Below, in pieces: positions 46,144-53,659 of a stretch of DNA of 61,052 nucleotides. The position numbers and the translations under genes are program-made. The notes below the pieces were generated by a model that ran no database searches, was not told the origin of the DNA, and saw only the letters and a list, made by a program, of their open reading frames with translations. The stretch comes from Sulfuricellaceae bacterium (lineage in GTDB: Bacteria; Pseudomonadota; Gammaproteobacteria; Burkholderiales; Sulfuricellaceae): NCBI GenBank assembly GCA_030690895.1, contig JAUYFQ010000029.1, forward strand, positions 1 through 61,052, read 5' to 3'. The first letter of the stretch is position 1, and each line of letters starts with the position of its first letter.

Positions 46144-46641
46144 ATGATGGCTTTGAATGTTCTTAGGGCATGTTTTTTCGCGGCAAGTTTAACATGGATC
46201 ACTCTCTCCCCCGCGCGGTCGGCAGATGTCCATCTGCCCGATGCCGTCAACCTGCAAACCGAAGCCAGCGAAGCCCAGGCCAGAGGACTGCCGCTGCTGC
46301 TCTTTTTCACCGCATCGCACTGCGCCTATTGCACCCAGGTCAAGACAGAGTTTCTCCTGCCAATGCTGCGCAACCCGGAATATGCCCGCAAGATTTCCAT
46401 GCGGCAAATCACCGTTAGCAGCGCTGCGTCACTACGCGATTTCAACGGCAAGCAAACTACACATAAAGAGTTTTCCAGGCGTCACCATATCAAGCTCACC
46501 CCCACCGTGATCGTCTTCAGTCCGCAAGGCGCGCCGCTCAGCGAACCACTGGTCGGTCTTTCCACCCCGGACTTTTACGGCGCTTACCTGGATCGGGCGA
46601 TTGATGAGGGGCTGGATGCCATGACAAAACGCCATCGATAA
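46144..46641 (+). CDS. Periplasmic thioredoxin-like protein
   Basis: A 165-residue protein with a signal peptide (about residues 1-25, ending near PARSA) and a thioredoxin fold with active site [11 protein letters not shown] near residue 58. [14 protein letters not shown] near 118 holds the cis-proline. It resembles thioredoxins of the SoxW / thioredoxin_2 type that act in periplasmic disulfide or metal-centre assembly; the partner is unknown. Two adjacent ATGs are possible starts. A 57-base palindrome overlaps its stop codon. Confidence 0.83.
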   Translation: MMALNVLRACFFAASLTWITLSPARSADVHLPDAVNLQTEASEAQARGLPLLLFFTASHCAYCTQVKTEFLLPMLRNPEYARKISMRQITVSSAASLRDFNGKQTTHKEFSRRHHIKLTPTVIVFSPQGAPLSEPLVGLSTPDFYGAYLDRAIDEGLDAMTKRHR

Positions 46642-46696
46642 CTGTCATGGCGAGGCGCTGCCTCATGATTTTGGGCGGCGATTCGCCATGACAGTT
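46640..46696. repeat. 57-base palindrome, second copy of the 39672 element
   Basis: Arms AACTGTCATGGCG and CGCCATGACAGTT differ from the other copy by paired changes (TT/AA versus AT/AT), so the stem is kept. About 49 of 57 bases match between copies by my count. Confidence 0.85.
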
Positions 46697-46712
46697 AGAA
46701 CACTCTTGGGAA

Positions 46713-46901
46713 CTACTTTGCGCTTGAAATTGCGAGTTCCACCGCAGCATGTGTTTCATCAACGACCTGTCCATCGTCTTCCACCGGCGTGAATTTCCAT
46801 GTCCGTTTTTCTACCAAGCTTGGCGCATTTTCCTGGCTCTGACAGACAAAGGGGACAGATTTGACAAAGGGGACAGATTTATTTTTAACATTCTCTTGCA
46901 T
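46713..46901 (-). CDS. Small ORF initiated by REP sequence
   Basis: A 62-residue open frame. The first about 19 residues (NKSVPFVKSVPFV) are translated AAAGGGGACAGATTT repeats. The rest (ENAPSLVEKRTWKFTPVEDD..) is unrecognised. It may be the 3' remnant of a gene whose start was replaced by the repeat. Probably not a working gene. Confidence 0.3.
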   Translation of the reverse strand: MQENVKNKSVPFVKSVPFVCQSQENAPSLVEKRTWKFTPVEDDGQVVDETHAAVELAISSAK

Positions 46902-46961
46902 CCCTAACCGGTCGCCCCGGTCCGCGCGTTTCTATTGGATAAATAAATCTGTCCCCTTTTT
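46844..46961. repeat. REP cluster (AAAGGGGACAGATTT) around a transposase tail fragment
   Basis: Two direct copies (46844-46880) and one inverted copy (46937-46961, AAATAAATCTGTCCCCTTTTT) flank a 37-base fragment identical to the 3' end of the transposase remnant at 47359-47472. This looks like a REP pair bounding a scrap of its transposase. Confidence 0.8.
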
Positions 46962-47131
46962 AGAATATATACCTTGTAGCCAGCGGGTACCTTCGTCCTT
47001 TCGCCCTCGATCAACCAATTACATATATCCAAAGCTTCTTCATATTTTTCTTTCTGGGCCAAACCATAGGCGGTACGCAGGATAGCCTGTAGTTCAGATT
47101 CGTTAGTTGGGTATTTATGGCCCTTAATCAC
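46904..47131 (-). pseudogene. Truncated small ORF, possible immunity-protein remnant
   Basis: A 75-residue frame: MIKGHKYPTNESELQAILR, then GLAQKEKYEEALDICNWLIEGER, helical and TPR-like. The last about 18 residues (LKRGQIYLSNRNARTGATG) are read from REP and transposase-tail sequence, so the natural C-terminus is lost. It lies directly after the Rhs-like fragment, the place where immunity genes for polymorphic toxins are found. This is inference. Confidence 0.4.
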
Positions 47132-47147
47132 GATTCACCTTTTAACC

Positions 47148-47366
47148 CTATTTCCGCCACCCAGCTTGCTGTTCTAGTTGCTCATAGATCAGTTGGCGAC
47201 ACACTCTTCTGGCCTCCCTCCATTCCTTGTCGCAATCCGTATCTTTGCACATCTGGTAGATGCCATAAGCGGCGGCAAGCCCATACCTGCACCAATTGCG
47301 CTGCCCACTGATAAAGGGGACAGATTTGATAAAGGGGACAGATTTATTTTCAACACTCTCATGCAT
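47148..47366 (-). pseudogene. Probable Rhs/polymorphic-toxin C-terminal remnant
   Basis: A 72-residue frame whose first about 20 residues are REP-derived (NKSVPFIKSVPFI). The remainder, YGLAAAYGIYQMCKDTDCD followed by RRVCRQLIYEQLEQQAGWRK, resembles conserved ends of Rhs-family proteins (Cys-rich, C..LIYEQL..AGRRK). It is only a fragment; the N-terminal bulk is absent. Confidence 0.4.
47309..47352. repeat. REP pair (AAAGGGGACAGATTT), second site
   Basis: Two direct copies of AAAGGGGACAGATTT separated by GAT. Same type as at 46844. It adjoins the 3' end of the transposase remnant. Confidence 0.85.
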
Positions 47367-47472
47367 CCCTAACCGGTCGCCCCGGTCCGCGCGTTTCTAT
47401 TCGCCGCCCGACAATCTGCTCAACTTGTTCCGCAAACCTGGTATTCCCGGTCAGTTGGCCTCGCCTTACCGG
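47359..47472 (-). pseudogene. 3' remnant of a REP-associated tyrosine transposase (RAYT)
   Basis: Reading the minus strand from 47472 gives about 37 codons, including GQLTGNTRFAEQVEQIVGRR and IETRGPGRPVRDA, then a stop (47359-47361). The GNTRFxEQVEQxxGRR..GRP ending is that of Y1-type (IS200-like) REP-associated transposases. The catalytic HUH and Tyr parts are missing. It lies directly beside its expected REP sequences. Confidence 0.65.
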
Positions 47473-47566
47473 TCACGAGGTGAATTCATCTTTCCTTCTT
47501 TTTGGCGAAATACTGAGGCAGCGTTTTGTGCCCATTGGGGTATCGCGCTGTTTTACATTAACAAGC

Positions 47567-48700
47567 TCAGAACGACGAATCGTCGAAATAGTCCATCGCG
47601 GACTGCTGTCGCATGTTTTTTAACCAGGACTTGAGATTTTTAATGTCTTCAAAAGCAAGCAGGTCTTTTTTTAAGTCGCGAATGGCGTGCTTGACGCGAA
47701 CGATGCCTGCGGCGAGTTCGCGCTGGATGACGCCAGGGGAGAGGTTCATGAAAGGAGAGAGGTTAAATGTCATGATGAACCCCTGTTCAACATACCCGAT
47801 TTCCTGATCCAGTTCGCCGAGTTGTTCCCGTAGAATTTTGTTGTAGTGTTTCAACCGGTCTTCGCTGAGATTGTTGATGGCGGCCTGGTCGATGTGCTCC
47901 AATTCCAGTTGCAGCTCCAGCAATTGCAACAGGTTGTTCTTTTCATAGGCCAGGTTGGCGCGTTGCATCAAGGCGGTTTTACGCGCTCGTTCCTGCGGGT
48001 CAGGCTCACGGTCGGGGTGCAGGGCGCTGGTCAGTTTGCGATAAACTTCGCGGATGGACAGGCTGGTTTGTTTTTCTTCGGCTTCCTGCTTCGCCTCCTT
48101 GGCGAGTTGTTTGGCGGTTTTTTTCTTCTTCGCCCGGCCTTCTTCCTGCGCTTGTTGTTCCGCCTCAAACTGGGCATAGAGACGTTGCAATACGTCTTCG
48201 GGGGAGCTTATATCCACATCGTCACCCAGCTCAAATCCCAACGATTCTTCCAGCATGGTCTTCATGCCACCCATATAGGCGGCCTCTTCGCTGTCATAGT
48301 CCGATTGACTGTGCTTGTTGTAAATCGCCTTCAATTCCGCATCGTCACGCTGACCAACCAGACCCCCGGCCAGTTCGGTAATCAGATCCCGGATCATCCT
48401 GCGCTCAGTCTTGGTCAGCCCTTTCTGACCGATAGCATGGTCAAGCTTGCGCACCAGTTCGACTTGTAAATCGACCGCTTTGGTCGCCAGGGGCATCATC
48501 TCGCTGGCATGTTTTTGCTGATAGGCCGCAATCGCGGCCTCCCATTCGGCTAATTGGGCACGCTTCTTCTCGATCTGTTTGATCAAGCTATTGAATGTCT
48601 TCTGGCCTTTGGAGAGTGGCGCCTGATGCTGGTTCGTGGCGATGCTGAGTGTTTTATCCTGGGGCTGATTTTCGTCATCAAACAAGGGCTTGGTTGTCAT
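47567..48700 (-). CDS. J-domain-containing coiled-coil protein
   Basis: A 377-residue protein of unknown substrate. Residues about 20-65 and 185-215 are charged and likely coiled coil. About 217-265 form a J domain (LSIREVYRKLTSALHPDREPDP..) with the HPD motif needed to stimulate DnaK ATPase. The C-terminal 110 residues are helical. It lacks the Gly/Phe and zinc regions of DnaJ, so it would be a class III J protein. It lies next to cysG with an 18-base gap. Confidence 0.8.
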   Translation of the reverse strand: MTTKPLFDDENQPQDKTLSIATNQHQAPLSKGQKTFNSLIKQIEKKRAQLAEWEAAIAAYQQKHASEMMPLATKAVDLQVELVRKLDHAIGQKGLTKTERRMIRDLITELAGGLVGQRDDAELKAIYNKHSQSDYDSEEAAYMGGMKTMLEESLGFELGDDVDISSPEDVLQRLYAQFEAEQQAQEEGRAKKKKTAKQLAKEAKQEAEEKQTSLSIREVYRKLTSALHPDREPDPQERARKTALMQRANLAYEKNNLLQLLELQLELEHIDQAAINNLSEDRLKHYNKILREQLGELDQEIGYVEQGFIMTFNLSPFMNLSPGVIQRELAAGIVRVKHAIRDLKKDLLAFEDIKNLKSWLKNMRQQSAMDYFDDSSF

Positions 48701-48717
48701 TTTGAAAAATATTCGGG

Positions 48718-50145
48718 TTAATTGTTACGCGTGATCGCAAAGTTGCCCTCAGCGGCCTGATCAGGCACAAACCAGTTCAGTTTTCCCTGCAAGCTGACCA
48801 CCTTGCCGACAATGATCAGCGTTGGGGGTTTGAGTTGGGCTTCGGCGGCCAGCGTGGGCAGGTTCCCCAGCGTGCCGGTTACGACGCGCTGGCTGGGCGT
48901 GGTACCCTGCTGCACGATGGCGGCGGGCGTTTCCGCCGTCAGTCCGTGGGCGATCAACTGTTGGCACAGGACCGGTAAACCCAGCAGACCCATGTAAATC
49001 ACCACTGTCTGGTTGGGGCGCGCAAGCATGTCCCAATCCAGATCCATGGTGTTGTCCTTGAGGTGGCCGGTGACGAAGACACAGGCTTGGGCATAATCGC
49101 GGTGCGTCAGCGGAATGCCGGCATAAGAGGCGACACCGGACGCGGCGGTGATGCCGGGAACAACCTGAAACGGGATGTGGTTGGCCGAGAGGGTTTCGAT
49201 TTCTTCACCACCGCGACCAAAAATAAAGGGGTCTCCGCCTTTCAGGCGAAGTACGCGCTTACCTTCCTTGGCCAGCTTGACCAGCAATTCGTTGATTTCC
49301 TCCTGGCGCATGGCGTGGTTGGCGCGCTGTTTGCCGACAAAAATCCGGTCCGCATCGCGACGGGTCATGTCCAGCACCGGCTGGGTGACCAGATTGTCAT
49401 ACACGATGACATCCGCCTGCTGCATCAGGCGCAAGGCACGGAAAGTCAGTAGATCCGGATTCCCCGGCCCGCCGCCCACCAGATAGACTTCCCCGATGGG
49501 TTTGGCATCCGGCGCACCTTCTTCTATGGCCTGCTCCAGCGCCTTGACCGCTTCGCTTTCGCGCCCGGCGTAGACCATCTCGGCGATGGGGCCTTGCAGG
49601 ACTTTTTCCCAGAAAACACGCCGCTGACCCGGCTCGCTGAAATGCTGCTTGACCTTGCTGCGGAATGAGTCCGCCATCGTGGCCAGCCTTCCATATGCGC
49701 CCGGAATCAGGGTTTCCAGGCGGGCGCGCAACAAGCGCGCCAGCACCGGCGACGATCCCCCGGTGGAAACAGCGACAATGACCGGGGAACGGTCTACCAC
49801 GGATGGCATGATGAAGGAGCATAACGCCGGGTCGTCCACCACATTGACTGGAAGGCTGCGGGCGCGAGCCAGTTCAGACACCTGGGCGTTGACTGCACGG
49901 TCATCAGTCGCGGCGATAACCAGAACGGTTTGCCCCAGATGCTCGGGCGCAAAATGCGTCAGGAGGTGAGCAATCTTTCCATCATCCAGTTGCCGTGCGA
50001 GCGCGCCGCATAATTCGGGCGAAATAACCGTCACCTTGCCGCCTGAATTGAGCAGCACGTCCACTTTGCGCGCGGCGACTTCGCCGCCGCCCACAACCGT
50101 ACAGGGCTGGTTTTTAATATCGAGAAAAATGGGCAGAAATTGCAT
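48718..50145 (-). CDS. cysG: Siroheme synthase (multifunctional)
   Basis: A 475-residue enzyme that makes sirohaem for sulfite and nitrite reductases. The N-terminal part (1-210) is the NAD-dependent dehydrogenase/ferrochelatase with VVGGGEVAARKVDVLL. The C-terminal part is the uroporphyrinogen-III methyltransferase with VYLVGGGPGNPDLLTFRALR near residue 220, VIVYDNLV near 247, LRLKGGDPFIFGRGGEE near 298 and PGITAASGVASYAGIPLTHR near 330. All three activities seem intact. It follows the narL-like gene on the same strand. Confidence 0.96.
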   Translation of the reverse strand: MQFLPIFLDIKNQPCTVVGGGEVAARKVDVLLNSGGKVTVISPELCGALARQLDDGKIAHLLTHFAPEHLGQTVLVIAATDDRAVNAQVSELARARSLPVNVVDDPALCSFIMPSVVDRSPVIVAVSTGGSSPVLARLLRARLETLIPGAYGRLATMADSFRSKVKQHFSEPGQRRVFWEKVLQGPIAEMVYAGRESEAVKALEQAIEEGAPDAKPIGEVYLVGGGPGNPDLLTFRALRLMQQADVIVYDNLVTQPVLDMTRRDADRIFVGKQRANHAMRQEEINELLVKLAKEGKRVLRLKGGDPFIFGRGGEEIETLSANHIPFQVVPGITAASGVASYAGIPLTHRDYAQACVFVTGHLKDNTMDLDWDMLARPNQTVVIYMGLLGLPVLCQQLIAHGLTAETPAAIVQQGTTPSQRVVTGTLGNLPTLAAEAQLKPPTLIIVGKVVSLQGKLNWFVPDQAAEGNFAITRNN

Positions 50146-50161
50146 AAGGCTTCCGGAAAAA

Positions 50162-50836
50162 TCAGAGAGGGTTAATTAAATTTTGCGCTGCGTTGGACAT
50201 CTTGTGCTCAACCGCATAAATGGCGGCCTCGACGCGCGAAGTCAGATTCAGCTTGGAAAGTATGTGCCGCACGTGAAGCTTGACCGTGTCGTGACTGATG
50301 TCGAGCTGGCGGGCGATGACTTTATTGCTTTCGCCCAGCGCCAGGTGCGACAGGATTTCGCGCTCGCGCTGGGTCAGCAGATCGAGCAGGGAAGCGGGTT
50401 GGGCGGCGGGCTGGTTGTTTTGCAGGAGGCCGACCAGCTTCATGGTCATGCATGGCGCCACCACCGTTTCGCCGCGCGCTGCACGCAAAATGGCATCGGC
50501 CACGTCATCGGGCTCCATATCCTTGAGCAGATAGCCGCGCGCGCCGGCACGCAAGGCATTGGCCAGGTCTTCTTCGGCGTTGCTGACTGTCAGCACCAGT
50601 ACCGGGACTGTATTGCCTTCCTGTTGCAACTGTCGGAGCAACGCCAAGCCGCCCACAGGCTGCATGTGCAGGTCGGTAACCATCACGTCCGGTTTGAGTT
50701 CAGCCAGCATCCGGCGCGCTTCTTCCGCATGGCTGCTGGTGCCGACGACCTGGATTTGACCACTGCGATCAAGCAACTCGGCCAGCCCCTTGCGAAACAG
50801 GGTGTGATCATCCAGCAACAGGACGCGGATGCTCAT
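50162..50836 (-). CDS. NarL/FixJ-type response regulator
   Basis: A 224-residue two-component regulator. The receiver domain has the acidic pair in LLLDDHTLF, the phospho-acceptor Asp in VMVTDLHM near residue 55 and the Lys in GYLLKDMEP near 108. The LuxR-type helix-turn-helix is LTQREREILSHLALGESNKVIARQL near 155-180. Translation couples to the sensor by ATGA overlap. Together they probably control respiratory genes, as NarXL do. Confidence 0.94.
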   Translation of the reverse strand: MSIRVLLLDDHTLFRKGLAELLDRSGQIQVVGTSSHAEEARRMLAELKPDVMVTDLHMQPVGGLALLRQLQQEGNTVPVLVLTVSNAEEDLANALRAGARGYLLKDMEPDDVADAILRAARGETVVAPCMTMKLVGLLQNNQPAAQPASLLDLLTQREREILSHLALGESNKVIARQLDISHDTVKLHVRHILSKLNLTSRVEAAIYAVEHKMSNAAQNLINPL

Positions 50837-52041
50837 TTGGCATGATCCTTTTTGCTTGGCGGAAATCTCAACTGAACTCGTGAACCCCGGTTGGGCAGAC
50901 ATTCGATCTGGATCGTTCCTCCCAGTCTTTGCGCGCGTTCGTGCATGATATTGAGTCCAAAATGCATGGTCTGGCCGTTTTCCGGCTTGTCTGGCTGACT
51001 GGGAATGCCAACACCATCGTCCTCGATACTCACCAGATAATGGTTGTCTTCATCCTGGCTGATAGTCAGGCTGACATCCTGGGCGCGGGAGTGCTTGTTG
51101 ATATTGGCCAGCGCTTCCTGAACGATGTGAAAGACCTGGACTTCCTGGTCTGGCGTCAACTTGAGATCGGGGGTCAGGTTGGCAAAATTGATGAAGATTC
51201 CAGTCTTCTTGAAAAAACCGTTCACGATATCCTGCAACGCAGGCAGCAGTCCCCTGGGGTCCATGCGGTTGCGAAAGTGCGTCAGCAATTCGCGCAAACC
51301 CGAGTACGCAGTATCCAGCCCCTCGCTGACATCTTCCAGATAGCGGGAGGAGGCCTCGGCATCGGACTTTTCCATCGAATCACGCAGCAGGGACACCCGC
51401 ATGCGCATGTAGGCCAGGGTTTGCGCCAGCGAATCATGCAGCTCGTTAGCCAGCATCTGGCGCTCGTTCATCAGCGTGATGCGCATGTTTTCCCGCGTCA
51501 GGCGGGCATTTTCCAGCGCCATGCCGAGATGTTCGCTGATCGAATCGAACAACAGGGCGACATCCTCCGGCACCGCGTTATCGCTGGCCATGAAGAGGTT
51601 GTAGACGCCCAGAACCTTGCCCTGATAGCGCAGCGGAACCGCGATGATGTGCTTGCAACGCGAACCGAAGTAGCTGTGTGAATTGCGTTCGGAGCAAAAA
51701 TGAACATTGGCGCTGTGGCGGTGCGAACTTTTGCGCGTCGCCTCGCCACACAAACCGCATTCGAGCTCGACGTACTCTTCCTGCTCGACAATCTCCGGCG
51801 GCAAGCCCAGCGAACCAACCAGCCTCAAATGCGCACCCTCTGCCGTCAGCACCCTGACCGCACCGGCATCCGCGCCCGCCAGCTTGACCATGGTGCCCAG
51901 AAAACGCTCAAGCAACGCTTCCAGATCATTTTCTGTCGAAAGGCTGGTCGCGATCTCGGACAACACCCTGAGCGCAGGGATTTTGTAGGCGCCGTCGGAT
52001 GGCTCCAGATTCTGCGTTGGCTGAAATGAAACAGTTTGCAT
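50833..52041 (-). CDS. NarX-like soluble sensor histidine kinase with Cys-rich GAF domain
   Basis: A 402-residue kinase without a transmembrane segment. Residues about 20-180 form a GAF-type domain with four cysteines (Cys95, Cys98, Cys116, Cys129) in CGLCGEATRK, HFCSERN and SRCKHII. A HisKA_3 dimerisation region has the phospho-accepting His202 in ANELHDSLAQTLA, and the ATPase part has EDDGVGIP near 346 and FGLNIMHERAQRLGG near 368. E. coli NarX also has a central cysteine cluster, so a redox, nitrosative or metal signal is plausible. Partner is the regulator encoded next. Confidence 0.9.
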   Translation of the reverse strand: MQTVSFQPTQNLEPSDGAYKIPALRVLSEIATSLSTENDLEALLERFLGTMVKLAGADAGAVRVLTAEGAHLRLVGSLGLPPEIVEQEEYVELECGLCGEATRKSSHRHSANVHFCSERNSHSYFGSRCKHIIAVPLRYQGKVLGVYNLFMASDNAVPEDVALLFDSISEHLGMALENARLTRENMRITLMNERQMLANELHDSLAQTLAYMRMRVSLLRDSMEKSDAEASSRYLEDVSEGLDTAYSGLRELLTHFRNRMDPRGLLPALQDIVNGFFKKTGIFINFANLTPDLKLTPDQEVQVFHIVQEALANINKHSRAQDVSLTISQDEDNHYLVSIEDDGVGIPSQPDKPENGQTMHFGLNIMHERAQRLGGTIQIECLPNRGSRVQLRFPPSKKDHAK

Positions 52042-52117
52042 GGGTTCGTCTTCAACAGATCAGGGCATATTCTACCCTGAAGGGGTAAGAACCAGACTAT
52101 TGGGGCTTAACAACCGA

Positions 52118-52175
52118 AAAACAATTGCTAAAACTGCATTTGAACCACGGAGAAAGCCATGGGTTATGGTGATGG
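52118..52175. repeat. Degenerate left half of a family 1 hairpin
   Basis: CTAAAACTGCATTTGAACCACGGAG matches the outer border of the family 1 copies (CTAAAAACCGCATTTCGACCACG), but no clear right arm is found before the methyltransferase gene. The 212-base gap holds nothing else recognisable. Confidence 0.45.
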
Positions 52176-52253
52176 GGAATGAGGAATGGGTAAAACCACC
52201 CCCTATTCTCATTACCGCTTACCCATCACTCATGACTCTTCAGATAATGACCC

Positions 52254-52856
52254 TTACACCTTCCTCGCCACCAGATCGACCAGCGCCGACATGCCACTGT
52301 GGCCAGGGCCTTCATCAATGGAAGATTCATGTTCGCAAAGGTGCAAAATTTTCATGCTTTCGAAATCATGCCGCAAATCTTCTGCCGTATAGAGGTTATC
52401 GACATTGGACGGACCGCCTGTTCCGAACTCCAGTTGTTTGGGCGTGTAGCCTTGCAGAAGCAGCAAGCCGCCCGGCTTCAATGCCTTCTGGATCGAACGA
52501 TGCAGGGCCGGGCGCTGCGCCGAAGAAGCGAACTGGATGAAAATCGCCACAATGACATCGAAGCGGTTCTCATCCCATTGCCAGGCATAGACATCAGCCT
52601 GTTCGGTTTGCAGGGAAACACCACGGGAAGCAGCCAGTCTGGCGGATTTTTGCAAACCCTGCTCGGAAAAATCGATAGCCAGTACATCCAGTCCCTGTTC
52701 GGCCAGCCACACACCGTTTCGCCCCTCCCCATCAGCAACGGAAAGCGCGCTCCACCCCGGTTTCAGCCGCGCTGCCTGCGAAGCTAGAAACGCATTCGGC
52801 TTGACGCCATAAAAATAGTCCTCGCCGCCAAAACGCTCATTCCAGAAATTTTGCAT
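52254..52856 (-). CDS. SAM-dependent methyltransferase (TehB-like)
   Basis: A 200-residue class I methyltransferase. Motif I is LSVADGEGRNGVWLAEQGL near residue 38, followed by VLAIDFSEQGLQKSARLA and a motif IV-like FDVIVAIFIQFASS near 100. It has the size and pattern of TehB/ubiquinone-type small-molecule methyltransferases; the substrate is not known. The start overlaps the dsbC stop by one base (TAATG). Confidence 0.85.
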   Translation of the reverse strand: MQNFWNERFGGEDYFYGVKPNAFLASQAARLKPGWSALSVADGEGRNGVWLAEQGLDVLAIDFSEQGLQKSARLAASRGVSLQTEQADVYAWQWDENRFDVIVAIFIQFASSAQRPALHRSIQKALKPGGLLLLQGYTPKQLEFGTGGPSNVDNLYTAEDLRHDFESMKILHLCEHESSIDEGPGHSGMSALVDLVARKV

Positions 52857-53599
52857 TATTTGCCGCTCTTTCCGCCAACGGAACCGCCAGCAGCCTCCAG
52901 CATCTGTTCCAGTTTTGGGGCTGGGATCATGCCCGGCACTCGGCGGCCATCACTAAAAACGATGGCGGGCGTACCCTGAATATTATACTTGCGGCCCAGT
53001 TCAGCGGTTTTGGCCACGGGGTTGTCGCAATTGCCTTCATTTTTCGGCAACACCCCCCTGAGCATGTAGTCTTCCCAAGCCTTGACCTTGTCGGGGGCGC
53101 ACCAGATCTGCTTGGATTTCATTCCCGCCTGTGGGTGCAGAGAGTCGATCGGGTAAAGGAAGGTGTACACAGTGATATCTTTCACGTTTTTGAGTTCTTC
53201 CTCAAACTTCTTGCAGTAGGGGCAATCCGCATCGGAAAAAACCGCGATTTTGCGGCTTCCATTGCCCTTGACGGTCTTGATCGCCAGCTCCAGCGGCAGG
53301 GTATCGAACTTGATCGCGGTCAGCTTTTGCATGCGCTCTTCGGTCAGGTTTTTCTGATTTTTTAGATCCAGCACCGAACCCATGAACAGGTAGTTGGCTT
53401 TCTCATCTACATAAGCCAGTTGTGGGCCTTCCAGCACCACTTCGTACAAACCGGAGTAAGGCGTTTTGGTGACGCTTTGCACCTTGCTGCCGACAAACTG
53501 GGTTTCAATGGTTTTCTTGATTTCAGCCTCACCGGCCTGCGCTGCGACAGCAGAGAAGGCAAGCGATAAAGCGATGGCGAGGCGGTTGAGTGAGCGCAT
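52856..53599 (-). CDS. dsbC: Periplasmic disulfide isomerase DsbC
   Basis: A 247-residue protein. The signal peptide is about residues 1-22 (..SAVAAQA), then an N-terminal dimerisation domain (about 23-85) and a thioredoxin-like domain with active site DADCPYCKKF near residue 123 and the structural Cys pair in IWCAPDK and GNCDNPVA. It rearranges wrong disulfides and is kept reduced by DsbD, also in this window at 35.5 kb. It begins a two-gene unit with the methyltransferase. Confidence 0.94.
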   Translation of the reverse strand: MRSLNRLAIALSLAFSAVAAQAGEAEIKKTIETQFVGSKVQSVTKTPYSGLYEVVLEGPQLAYVDEKANYLFMGSVLDLKNQKNLTEERMQKLTAIKFDTLPLELAIKTVKGNGSRKIAVFSDADCPYCKKFEEELKNVKDITVYTFLYPIDSLHPQAGMKSKQIWCAPDKVKAWEDYMLRGVLPKNEGNCDNPVAKTAELGRKYNIQGTPAIVFSDGRRVPGMIPAPKLEQMLEAAGGSVGGKSGK

Positions 53600-53659
53600 G
53601 ACGATTCCTAGTTTAGTTGTGTAAGTATGTTTATTGCCAAGACCACAGACCGGGATATG

